Shown here piece by piece: positions 1 to 8,833 of a stretch of DNA of 17,096 bases. Source of the stretch: Bacteroidales bacterium (GTDB taxonomy: Bacteria > Bacteroidota > Bacteroidia > Bacteroidales > UBA932); the NCBI GenBank assembly GCA_017548445.1, contig JAFYZZ010000034.1:1-17096 (forward strand), given 5' to 3'. Both the position numbers and the translations under genes were made by a program. The notes below the pieces were generated by a model that searched no databases, was not told the origin of the DNA, and worked only from the letters and a program-made list of their open reading frames with translations. Within the stretch, counting starts at the first letter, position 1, and every line of letters begins with the position of its first letter.

Positions 1-22
1 TCTTGGCTACATCTTGGCTACA
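1..22. repeat. 11-bp tandem direct repeat
   Basis: The unit tcttggctaca occurs twice back to back at the very edge of the window, and the array may continue to the left. The rest of 23-142 shows no convincing gene on either strand. Short tandem repeats of this kind can flank recombinase target sites or gene ends, but nothing here decides the role. The repeat is seen directly; any function is unknown. Confidence 0.5.
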
Positions 23-142
23 TTTTCGACAAACCTTGAAAAAGACGCGAAAGACTGAAACGGCTAAAGCATTGATTTACAGGGTGTGCCTTTTTCATCC
101 TTTTCCACCCTCACCCACAAAAGAAGTCCGCTTGGCACCTCT

Positions 143-176
143 GAAAACGCCTCTGCAATGCTGCAGGGGCGTTTTC
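143..176. terminator. bidirectional intrinsic terminator after the beta-galactosidase gene
   Basis: GAAAACGCC (143-151) pairs perfectly with GGCGTTTTC (168-176). The inner arms 152-157 and 162-167 extend the stem to 15 bp with one G-U pair and a 4-nt loop. TTTTC ends the stem on both strands, and the plus strand continues TTTCC. It starts 9 nt beyond the stop of the minus-strand beta-galactosidase and would also stop a plus-strand transcript entering from the left. Confidence 0.8.
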
Positions 177-185
177 TTTCCATTT

Positions 186-3137
<2,952 letters not shown>

Positions 3138-3146
3138 TCAAAAACG

Positions 3147-3713
3147 ATGAAGAAGTATTTTCTTTTGGCAGTGGCCGGTCTGATGGTCGGAGCTGCAAGT
3201 ATGTTTGCGCAGGCCCCCCAGGGCCAGATGCAGATGCCTGAGCTGCCTCCCGTGCTCAACCCCGAGGAGAAGACTGCCCAGATGGCCGAGAAGTATGGCC
3301 TTTCCGACGAGCAGAAAGCGGCCGTGCTGGCACTGAACCAGAAATACGACGGCAAGCTTGAGTACAAGATGCCCGAGCAGACCGAGATGCGCGACTTCCG
3401 CCGGATGACCGACGAGGAGCGCGATGCATTTATGAGCGATATGCAGTCGCGTATGGCCGAGATGCAGGAGACCCAGGCCAAGCTGGAAGAGAACCAGAAG
3501 GCGTACGAGGACGAACTCAAGGGCATCCTGACCAAGAAGCAGTTCCGTAAATACCGTTCCGATATCCTCAGGGCCGAGGCCGAGCGCCAGCAGGCTATGC
3601 AGCGTGGTTTCGGCGGCGGCTTCCCCGGCGGTGGAATGCCCGGTGGCGGCTTCCCGGGTGGTGGAATGCCCGGCGGAGGATTCCCGGGTGGCGGTTTCCC
3701 CGGCGGCTTCTGA
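3147..3713 (+). CDS. Spy/CpxP-like secreted helical protein with Gly-rich tail (DUF4890-like)
   Basis: The 188-aa product has a signal peptide (1-23, ending SMFAQA) and then a long charged helical region (about 38-150). Two motifs resemble those of Spy/CpxP-type periplasmic proteins: LSDEQKAAVLALNQKY (52-67) and ILTKKQFRKY (127-136), each an L-[ST]-x-x-Q-like turn followed by helix. The tail (156-188) is made of GGGFP/GGGMP pentapeptides. Spy-like proteins act as ATP-independent chaperones or envelope-stress sensors; that role is inferred from fold-level similarity. The start was chosen at MKKYF because the longer frame lacks a signal peptide. The gene is monocistronic, ending in a strong terminator 20 nt downstream. 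A weak promoter candidate, TGTTTTTG at 3098-3105, has one mismatch to consensus. Confidence 0.8.
   Translation: MKKYFLLAVAGLMVGAASMFAQAPQGQMQMPELPPVLNPEEKTAQMAEKYGLSDEQKAAVLALNQKYDGKLEYKMPEQTEMRDFRRMTDEERDAFMSDMQSRMAEMQETQAKLEENQKAYEDELKGILTKKQFRKYRSDILRAEAERQQAMQRGFGGGFPGGGMPGGGFPGGGMPGGGFPGGGFPGGF
3612..3710 (+). repeat. In-gene tandem repeat encoding GGG(F/M)P pentapeptides
   Basis: Six consecutive 15-bp units encode GGGFP, GGGMP, GGGFP, GGGMP, GGGFP and GGGFP, followed by a final GGF. The Phe/Met alternation makes 30-bp higher-order units. The run ends at the stop codon, so copy-number change would alter tail length without loss of frame. Confidence 0.85.
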
Positions 3714-3732
3714 TCCGATAGTTCTTTACAAG

Positions 3733-3766
3733 AAAAGACATCCACTTTTGTGGGTGTCTTTTTTTT
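3733..3766 (+). terminator. Strong intrinsic terminator after the Spy-like gene
   Basis: AAAAGACATCCAC (3733-3745) pairs with GTGGGTGTCTTTT (3750-3762) around a TTTT loop, with a single G-U pair. An 8-T run (3759-3766) follows. The next promoter starts inside this element. Confidence 0.92.
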
Positions 3767-3775
3767 GTATATTTG
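3747..3775 (+). promoter_or_regulatory. Promoter of the porin-SDR unit
   Basis: TATATTTG (3768-3775) matches the TAnnTTTG -7 consensus exactly, 16 nt before the start at 3792. A TTTG lies at 3747-3750, 17 nt upstream, as a possible -33 element. That TTTG is part of the upstream terminator hairpin, so terminator and promoter overlap. Confidence 0.6.
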
Positions 3776-3791
3776 TAGAAAAACCAACCGT

Positions 3792-4793
3792 ATGCGATCC
3801 CGTCTTCTCTGTCTTCTGCTTCTGGTTCCCCGGCTCCTTTCTGCACAGACGGCAGGAGAGTGGCTGTTGCATCCTACCATCTCCTCGGCCACCCTGGTGA
3901 TGGAACGCTATACGGTGCAGGGCGGCAATTTCCGCACGTCGGCGATGAGTATGCTGTCCGCCGCTTTCGGCGGCGCCGAAGACACCTTCCGTCTCAACCT
4001 CTCCTACGATGTCATCGGAGGCCGTTTTATGACCTGTGAAGCGCGCTGGCAGCCGCTTCCGGAAATCGGCGTCCGCGTCGGCATCCAGAAAATGCCCTTC
4101 CTCACGGAAACGACCTTCTCGCCGGTCAGCCTCGGAATGATCGGCTACTCGCAGGCCGTCTCCGCCCTCGGCGGATATTCCTCGGACCTGACGGGCATCA
4201 ATTCCCGGAGCCGCGACTGCGGCATCCTCCTGTCGGGCTCCCTCTGGCCCCGCGAAGGCTATTCGCTGCTGCAGTATTGCCTGGGGGTGTTCAACGGTAA
4301 CGGCTACAGCATCCGCGACAACAATGCCGCCAAGGACTTCCAGGGGCGCCTGATCGTCCAGCCCGCGGACTGCCTGCAGCTCTCGCTGGGCGGTATGTAC
4401 GGCCATTATACCCCGGCTGACGGGGCGTCACTCTCCGCCCGTCACCGTGTTTCCACCGGCATCTGGTTCGACAATGGGAAATGGTTCCTGCGGAGCGAGA
4501 ATGTCTATGGCATCACGGGGCCGGTCCGCAGCAACGGAACGATGGCGCTCGCCGGGTTCCGTTTCCTGTCCCGCCTGCAGCTCACCTCCCGGCTGGACCG
4601 CTTCCAGCGGGACCTGTCGGATGCGCAGTCGGCCGTCACGCGTGCGGATATCTGTTTCTCCCATCTGCTGACGGAGAGCGGAGACATAAGCTACAAGATC
4701 CAATACGGCCATACATTTTATGCCGATCCGTCCCTGCCCGGCAAGGACTCCATCACGCTCTGTCTGAGTTTCTCCTTCCGTAAAAGAATATAA
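3792..4793 (+). CDS. Outer-membrane porin-like beta-barrel protein (OprO/P-like)
   Basis: The 333-aa product begins with a signal peptide (MRSRLLCLLLLVPRLLSAQ) and continues as alternating polar/aromatic strands typical of an outer-membrane barrel. The segment around residues 90-205 resembles the phosphate-selective porin O/P family: a GIQKMPF-like strand, SRDCGILLSG, then a YCLGVFNGNGYSIRDNN loop and a DFQGRLIVQP strand. The mature protein would form a channel or small barrel in the outer membrane; the solute is unknown, and phosphate selectivity should not be assumed. The C-terminus ends SFRKRI rather than with a terminal aromatic. The SDR gene follows after only 11 nt, so they are probably co-transcribed, though no functional link is obvious. 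Confidence 0.7.
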   Translation: MRSRLLCLLLLVPRLLSAQTAGEWLLHPTISSATLVMERYTVQGGNFRTSAMSMLSAAFGGAEDTFRLNLSYDVIGGRFMTCEARWQPLPEIGVRVGIQKMPFLTETTFSPVSLGMIGYSQAVSALGGYSSDLTGINSRSRDCGILLSGSLWPREGYSLLQYCLGVFNGNGYSIRDNNAAKDFQGRLIVQPADCLQLSLGGMYGHYTPADGASLSARHRVSTGIWFDNGKWFLRSENVYGITGPVRSNGTMALAGFRFLSRLQLTSRLDRFQRDLSDAQSAVTRADICFSHLLTESGDISYKIQYGHTFYADPSLPGKDSITLCLSFSFRKRI

Positions 4794-4804
4794 TCCACAC
4801 CGAT

Positions 4805-5827
4805 ATGAAGAAAGCACTGTTCATCGGCGGCACCGGCACCATCAGCTCCGGCATTACCGCCAGTCTGGCCGGCAACCCCGAGTGGGACCTGACCCTGCTG
4901 AACCGCGGTACGCGCAGCGACCGCGTGCCGGAAGGCGTACACGTCATCAAGGCCGACATTTCCGACGAGGCGGACGCCGTTCGCAAGCTCGAGGGCCTGG
5001 AATGGGATTGCGTCTGCGATTTCATCGGTTTCGTGCCCGCGCAGGTGGAGCGCGACTGGCGCCTCTTCCGCGGCAGGACGAAACAGTATATGTACATCAG
5101 CTCTGCCTCCGCCTACCAGAAACCCTGCGCCAGCCCGTTCATCAACGAGGGCACGCCGCTCGCAAACCCTTTCTGGCAGTACTCCCGCGACAAGATCGCC
5201 TGCGAGGATTTCCTGATGGAGAAATACCGCGCGGAGGGATTCCCGGTCACGATCATCCGCCCCAGCCACACCTATGACGAGCGGAGCGTACCCCTTGGCG
5301 TGCACGGCGACAAGGGCAGCTGGCAGGTGCTGCGGCGGATGCTGGACGGCAAGCCGGTCATCCTGCACGGAGACGGCACGACCCAGTGGACGGTGACGCA
5401 CAATTCGGACTTCGCCAAGGGCTTCATCGGGCTGATGGGCAACGCGCACGCCATCGGCGGCGCTTTCCAGATCACCTCCGACGAGACGCTTACCTGGAAC
5501 CAGATCTACGCCATCGTGGCTGACGCCCTGGGTGTGGAACTGCATCCGTACTACGTCGCGTCCGATTTCCTGGATGCTTTGGGCCCTTACGATTTCAGGG
5601 GAGGCCTGACCGGTGACAAGGCCTGCACCGTGCTCTTCGACAACGCCAAGCTGAAACGCGCCGTACCGGATTTCTGCGCCACGGTGCGCTTCGACCAGGG
5701 CGTGCGCAAGACGATAGCGAACATCCTCGCGCATCCGGAACTGCAGGTGCCCGATCCCGAGTTCGACGCCTGGTGCGACCGGGTGATCGATGCGCTCGAG
5801 GATGCGAAGGCCCGGCTCTGCGAGTGA
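4805..5827 (+). CDS. NAD(P)-binding SDR-fold epimerase/dehydratase-like protein
   Basis: This 340-aa protein carries an N-terminal Rossmann fold with the glycine-rich motif GGTGTIS (8-14) and LLNRGTR after the second strand, as in the atypical short-chain dehydrogenase group that includes CSP41-like proteins. The expected active-site pieces are visible: SSASAY (99-104) and Y126-x3-K130 in QYSRDK. HGDGTTQWTVTHNSDFA (about 194-211) matches the substrate-domain loop of NAD-dependent epimerase relatives. It probably acts in the cytoplasm on a nucleotide sugar or related substrate; the substrate cannot be named. Length is normal for the family. The start is 11 nt after the porin stop. Confidence 0.85.
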   Translation: MKKALFIGGTGTISSGITASLAGNPEWDLTLLNRGTRSDRVPEGVHVIKADISDEADAVRKLEGLEWDCVCDFIGFVPAQVERDWRLFRGRTKQYMYISSASAYQKPCASPFINEGTPLANPFWQYSRDKIACEDFLMEKYRAEGFPVTIIRPSHTYDERSVPLGVHGDKGSWQVLRRMLDGKPVILHGDGTTQWTVTHNSDFAKGFIGLMGNAHAIGGAFQITSDETLTWNQIYAIVADALGVELHPYYVASDFLDALGPYDFRGGLTGDKACTVLFDNAKLKRAVPDFCATVRFDQGVRKTIANILAHPELQVPDPEFDAWCDRVIDALEDAKARLCE

Positions 5828-5848
5828 TGAGACATCTGCGCGGGCAGC

Positions 5849-5879
5849 TTTGCCTTTTCCGAAGGAAATGTTAAATTTG
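5849..5879 (+). promoter_or_regulatory. Promoter of the CPBP protease-fRMsr operon
   Basis: TTTG (5849-5852) and TAAATTTG (5872-5879) are separated by 19 nt, close to ideal spacing for the Bacteroidota -33/-7 promoter, and the start codon follows 21 nt later. A small inverted repeat, TTTCC-gaa-GGAAA (5856-5868), lies in the spacer and could be an operator, but arms of 5 bp are weak evidence. Confidence 0.72.
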
Positions 5880-5900
5880 CAGTCCTAACTGACTTCAAAT

Positions 5901-6725
5901 ATGCGCAAATATACGTCGGCGGCCCGGATGCCGCTTTGGAAATGGTTTCTCTGCCTGTTGGGCGGACTGTTGATCTTCCTGATCCTGTACGGCCTCGCGT
6001 CGATGACGCGGGAACTGCCGAACCCTTGGATCCGGATGGCGTCATATGTCCTGTGTTCCTGTTTCGCCCTCTTCCTGTATGCCGTATGGTGCAACCTTAC
6101 CGAGCGCAGGCCCGTGATGGAACTGCAGATGACCCGGATGTGGAAAGACCTCGGGCTGGGCCTGTTGATCGGCGTATGTTTCTTCGGCGTGGTCACGGGC
6201 CTGATGGCCCTGGCCGGAAGCTATCATATTTCCGAAGTCCATTTCAACGCACCGGGTCTGCTGGAGTGGTTCCTGGTGTTCGCGATGGTTGCCGTCTTCG
6301 AGGAAATCATCTTCCGGGGCGTGCTGTTCCGGCTGATCGACGACCGTTGGAACACGGCGGTGGCGCTAATCATCTCCGCTTTGCTGTTCGGCGCGATGCA
6401 TCTTCCCAACCCGGGAGCATCGGTCTGGAGCGCCGTCGCCATCGCGATAGAAGCGGGCCTGCTTCTAGGCGCCGCCTACAAGTTCAAAGGCACGCTCTGG
6501 ATTCCGATCGGCATCCACTGGGCCTGGAATTTCACGGAAGGAAATATCCTGGGCTTTGCCGTCTCGGGCGAGGCTGTTCCTGAAAAGCTGTTCTCCGCCA
6601 TCATCACGGGCCCCGACTGGCTGTCGGGCGGAGCCTTCGGTGCCGAGGCCTCCGTGCCGGCCGTCGTGGTGGGCCTGCTGCTGACCATCGTCCTCCTGTT
6701 CCGCTGCAAGCGGGATACCCGATGA
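5901..6725 (+). CDS. CPBP-family intramembrane glutamic endopeptidase
   Basis: This 274-aa membrane protein has about eight hydrophobic segments, starting with one at 14-34. The family's catalytic motifs are in order: EEIIFRG (Glu134-Glu135, Arg139), FGAMH (His167) and HWAWN (His206, Asn210). These match the EExxxR, FxxxH and HxxxN motifs of CPBP (Abi/Rce1-like) proteases, which cleave within the membrane. Known roles in the family include prenyl-protein processing, bacteriocin self-immunity and regulated proteolysis; no bacteriocin gene is nearby, so the substrate is unknown. The last four bases (ATGA, 6722-6725) overlap the start of the next gene, indicating translational coupling. Confidence 0.93.
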   Translation: MRKYTSAARMPLWKWFLCLLGGLLIFLILYGLASMTRELPNPWIRMASYVLCSCFALFLYAVWCNLTERRPVMELQMTRMWKDLGLGLLIGVCFFGVVTGLMALAGSYHISEVHFNAPGLLEWFLVFAMVAVFEEIIFRGVLFRLIDDRWNTAVALIISALLFGAMHLPNPGASVWSAVAIAIEAGLLLGAAYKFKGTLWIPIGIHWAWNFTEGNILGFAVSGEAVPEKLFSAIITGPDWLSGGAFGAEASVPAVVVGLLLTIVLLFRCKRDTR

Positions 6726-7183
6726 GCAAATCCGAACGGTACGCCCTGCTGTTCCGGCAGGTCGCCGGCCTGGTGGAAGGGGAGTCTGACCGCACGGCCA
6801 ACCTGGCCAATGCGGCGGCCGCCATTCACGAGGCCTTCGGTTTTTGGTGGACGGGGTTCTATCTGGTGCAGGGCGGGCAGCTGGTGCTCGGCCCGTTCCA
6901 GGGGCCGGTCGCCTGCACGCGGATCCCATATGGAAAAGGAGTTTGCGGGACGGCCTGGGAGAGGGGAGAGACCGTCGTCGTGCCGGATGTGGAGGAATTC
7001 CCGGGGCACATCGCCTGCAGCAGCGCCTCGCGGAGCGAGATCGTCGTGCCGCTGCTCAGGGACGGGGAAGTCGTGGGCGTGCTGGACATCGACAGCCGGG
7101 ACCTGGCGGCCTTCGACGCGGAAGATGCCGCGGGCCTGGAGCCCATTGCAGCCTTGCTTGTCGCCTCGTCATTCGCCGGCTGA
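6722..7183 (+). CDS. msrC: Free methionine-(R)-sulfoxide reductase (GAF domain, fRMsr)
   Basis: The 153-aa protein is a single GAF domain. It reduces the R form of free methionine sulfoxide back to methionine in the cytoplasm, using a thioredoxin-type donor. Three cysteines, Cys65 (GPVAC), Cys75 (GKGVC) and Cys99 (HIAC), have spacings of 10 and 24, identical to the Cys84/Cys94/Cys118 catalytic set of E. coli fRMsr (YebR). WWTGFYL, SEIVVPL and GVLDIDS are the family landmarks. Its ATG overlaps the TGA of the protease gene. It converges on the 51-aa ORF with an 11-bp gap and no strong terminator. Confidence 0.94.
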   Translation: MSKSERYALLFRQVAGLVEGESDRTANLANAAAAIHEAFGFWWTGFYLVQGGQLVLGPFQGPVACTRIPYGKGVCGTAWERGETVVVPDVEEFPGHIACSSASRSEIVVPLLRDGEVVGVLDIDSRDLAAFDAEDAAGLEPIAALLVASSFAG

Positions 7184-7194
7184 GCGGCGTTCAT

Positions 7195-7350
7195 TCAGGC
7201 CAGCACGAGATCCAGTTCGCCGAACAGCTCGATGAATTCGGACGACACCGTACCGGCGATCTGCCGGGCGGTTTCTTCGTTGTGGGTACGGTCGGTAATC
7301 TGCTGCGCGAGGGCGGCGCGGAGGTTCAATATTTTCTCGTTCTTGCTCAT
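7195..7350 (-). CDS. Small hypothetical protein (51 aa)
   Basis: The predicted protein is soluble, acidic toward the C-terminus and mostly helical: MSKNEKILNLRAALAQQ is followed by TARQIAGTVSSEFIELF and an Ala-Leu-Val end. I do not recognise a family. An in-frame ATG at 7416 would give 73 aa but lies upstream of the -7 box at 7392-7399, so the shorter form is preferred. It sits downstream of the WYL regulator in the same direction, with about 70 nt between them. Expression is unproven. Confidence 0.5.
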   Translation of the reverse strand: MSKNEKILNLRAALAQQITDRTHNEETARQIAGTVSSEFIELFGELDLVLA

Positions 7351-7391
7351 AGGACCTGTCTTTTTACCTTTGTTCCTTTCATTCAACGATA

Positions 7392-7399
7392 CAAAGGTA
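7392..7399 (-). promoter_or_regulatory. Candidate -7 box for the 51-aa ORF
   Basis: The minus strand reads TACCTTTG, an exact TAnnTTTG match, 41 nt before the ATG at 7350. The inverted repeat at 7409-7427 covers the region where the -33 element should be, although no TTTG is at the usual distance. Confidence 0.45.
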
Positions 7400-7408
7400 C
7401 GGTCCCGT

Positions 7409-7427
7409 TTTGACAACTCTTGTCAAA
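7409..7427. repeat. Perfect inverted repeat TTTGACAA-ctc-TTGTCAAA, possible operator
   Basis: Two perfect 8-bp arms (7409-7416 and 7420-7427) flank a 3-nt spacer. It overlaps the stop codon of the WYL regulator (7423-7425) and lies just upstream of the -7 box of the 51-aa ORF. A 19-bp dyad of this form resembles binding sites of dimeric HTH regulators. It has no T-run after it on the minus strand, so an operator is likelier than a terminator. Confidence 0.55.
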
Positions 7428-8337
7428 TAGAAAAAATCTTCAAGAAATTCTGCGAATAATCGCGAAGATAGGCCCGGAGCGGCTCCCCGTCCAGGATTTC
7501 AATCTCTCCGGCCAGGCCGGAAACGAAGCGGCCCACGCCCGCCACGGCGCAGATGCCGGTGTCCAGGATCCAGTGGCCGCCGCCATCCTCCGTCAGGTCC
7601 CGCTCCGCAAGCGGATACTCTTCCATCAGGAGGTTCTTGGCCTTCATCGTCAGGCGCAGCCGCACGCGGAACTCCTCCCGGCCGGCCATCCGGAAGACGT
7701 CCATCCCCAGCCGCTCGTGCTCCGCTTCGTGCGCCCAGGGCTCGTCCTCCAGCACTTCCACTTCCTCCATCCGGCTGATCTTGAAGATCTTGTTGCGCCC
7801 GTCCTCCAGGTCGAAAGCCTGGATGTCGATGAAGTTGGTGGTGAAAGCGAAAGGCTCCACCCGGCGGTCGCGGATCTTCCCGCTGTGGCCGGACTCGTAG
7901 CGGACCAGCCGCACGGCCTTCTTCTCGCGCACGGCGCGCGACAGGGCCTCCACGTTGGCGGCGTTGGAACGTTTGTCGATGAAGTCGGCGATGCTGGTGC
8001 TGGCGTAGATGGCCGCCAGCTTGCCTTTCAGGCCCGCCTTGAGGGCGTTGGTGGGGTCCAGCCGGTCTATCAGGTGATTCACCAGGGCGGCCTCCTCCTC
8101 GGAGAAATAGACCAGCTTGTCCAGGTCCGGATAGCGCGGCGACATCTTCGCGATGCGGTACACGTTGCCGTGCACCTTCTCCACGGCGAAGCCGCAGGAC
8201 TTGAAGGTGTCGATGTAGCGGTAGATCGAGCGGTAGGACGTGTCCAGCCTTTCGGCGAGCTCGTCGACGGTGTATTCGACGCTCCCCGACATCAGGGTCA
8301 TCAGGCGCAGCACGCGCTCGATCTTGGGCTGGTCCAT
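7423..8337 (-). CDS. WYL-type transcriptional regulator (HTH-WYL-WCX layout)
   Basis: This 304-aa protein has an N-terminal winged helix (about 5-62; YTVDELAERL, then SYRSIYRYIDTF as the recognition helix). A middle domain follows (about 128-200; KAVRLVRYES, RRVEPFAF, FKISRMEEVEVL) that aligns with WYL ligand-sensing domains. The C-terminal WCX-like domain (about 218-300) contains FRVRLRLTMKAKNLLMEEYP. The WYL triad position reads Ile-Asp-Ile (FIDIQAFD), so the name-giving residues are not conserved. Family members bind DNA as dimers and respond to nucleic acids or small ligands, often in stress or defence regulation. The gene starts 1 nt after the upstream stop, so it is co-transcribed with the 147-aa gene. 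Confidence 0.88.
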   Translation of the reverse strand: MDQPKIERVLRLMTLMSGSVEYTVDELAERLDTSYRSIYRYIDTFKSCGFAVEKVHGNVYRIAKMSPRYPDLDKLVYFSEEEAALVNHLIDRLDPTNALKAGLKGKLAAIYASTSIADFIDKRSNAANVEALSRAVREKKAVRLVRYESGHSGKIRDRRVEPFAFTTNFIDIQAFDLEDGRNKIFKISRMEEVEVLEDEPWAHEAEHERLGMDVFRMAGREEFRVRLRLTMKAKNLLMEEYPLAERDLTEDGGGHWILDTGICAVAGVGRFVSGLAGEIEILDGEPLRAYLRDYSQNFLKIFSI

Positions 8338-8338
8338 C

Positions 8339-8782
8339 CTATTTCAGGCGCAGACCCCGTTCCGCCAGCTGGACGGCCTGCACGAGGGTTTCGTCGTCCT
8401 TGCCCAGGATGCAGAGGATGACCAGGACGTCCTTCTTGAGTTCGATGCACATCATCCGCATCGGGGAGTCATCCTCCGCGATGGCCTCGAACCCGTAGGC
8501 CTTTTTGCCGTTGAAGGGCCACTCCACGATGGGGTCATAGTCCTCGGGGTCGTCCTCGTCGAAGCCGACCGTGTCGGCGTAGTTGGAGAGCGCCTGGTCG
8601 GCGGCGGTGGTGTCCTCGGGCAACGGCCCCACGTAGACGTCGATCAGCGCCTCGTCGGTCTGCTTCCTGTCGTTGGGAAGATGGCAGGAAAGGTGGGTGA
8701 TCTCCACGCCGGATTCGTCGATGTAGCTGTCCAGGTCGGAAACCCAGCCCTGCGGGAGTTTGAGGGAAATGTCGTAAGCCAT
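8339..8782 (-). CDS. Hypothetical protein (147 aa), co-transcribed with the WYL regulator
   Basis: I do not recognise a family with certainty. The product is acidic (pI clearly low: EDDPEDYDP, AEDDSP), lacks a signal peptide or membrane segment, and alternates short strands with one late helix (TLVQAVQLAERGLRL). The order GW near the N-terminus, a central NYADTVGF helix, GKKAYGFEA and a final hydrophobic strand VLVILCILG is loosely reminiscent of the DcrB/PsbP-like fold; this is a weak inference. The start at 8782 is chosen because the longer in-frame ATG at 8800 would lie within the -7 box. Its stop is 1 nt before the regulator's start. Confidence 0.75.
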   Translation of the reverse strand: MAYDISLKLPQGWVSDLDSYIDESGVEITHLSCHLPNDRKQTDEALIDVYVGPLPEDTTAADQALSNYADTVGFDEDDPEDYDPIVEWPFNGKKAYGFEAIAEDDSPMRMMCIELKKDVLVILCILGKDDETLVQAVQLAERGLRLK

Positions 8783-8799
8783 AACTTGTTCCGTTTGCA

Positions 8800-8807
8800 C
8801 AAATGTA
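8800..8807 (-). promoter_or_regulatory. Candidate -7 box for the 147-aa protein-WYL operon
   Basis: The minus strand reads TACATTTG, an exact -7 match, 17 nt before the ATG at 8782. It faces the divergent -7 box at 8822-8829 with only 14 bp between them, so the two promoters probably exclude each other. Confidence 0.55.
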
Positions 8808-8821
8808 CGAAAATTAATTGC

Positions 8822-8829
8822 TATTTTTG
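8822..8829 (+). promoter_or_regulatory. Candidate -7 box for the Sde182-like gene, 4 nt before its ATG
   Basis: TATTTTTG matches TAnnTTTG exactly. Only TCCT separates it from the start codon at 8834, so transcription would begin at or within a base or two of the ATG, giving a leaderless mRNA. A TTTG at 8794-8797 is 24 nt upstream, longer than usual. Confidence 0.55.
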
Positions 8830-8833
8830 TCCT

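Noticed and set aside
4718..5734. Minus-strand open frame of 338 codons
   Set aside because: It overlaps the SDR gene whose Rossmann and YxxxK motifs are clear; no domain on this strand.
7174..7189. CGCCG/CGGCG hairpin between fRMsr and the 51-aa ORF
   Set aside because: Only 5 bp of stem, a 6-nt loop and no T-run on either strand, so it is not a convincing terminator.
7420..8421. Plus-strand open frame of 333 codons
   Set aside because: Antisense to the WYL regulator, which has three recognisable domains.
8240..8833. In-frame N-terminal extension of the Sde182-like gene
   Set aside because: It is antisense to the 147-aa gene and regulator, contains no signal peptide, and places the lipobox 198 residues inside. 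The ATG at 8834 gives a normal lipoprotein signal.
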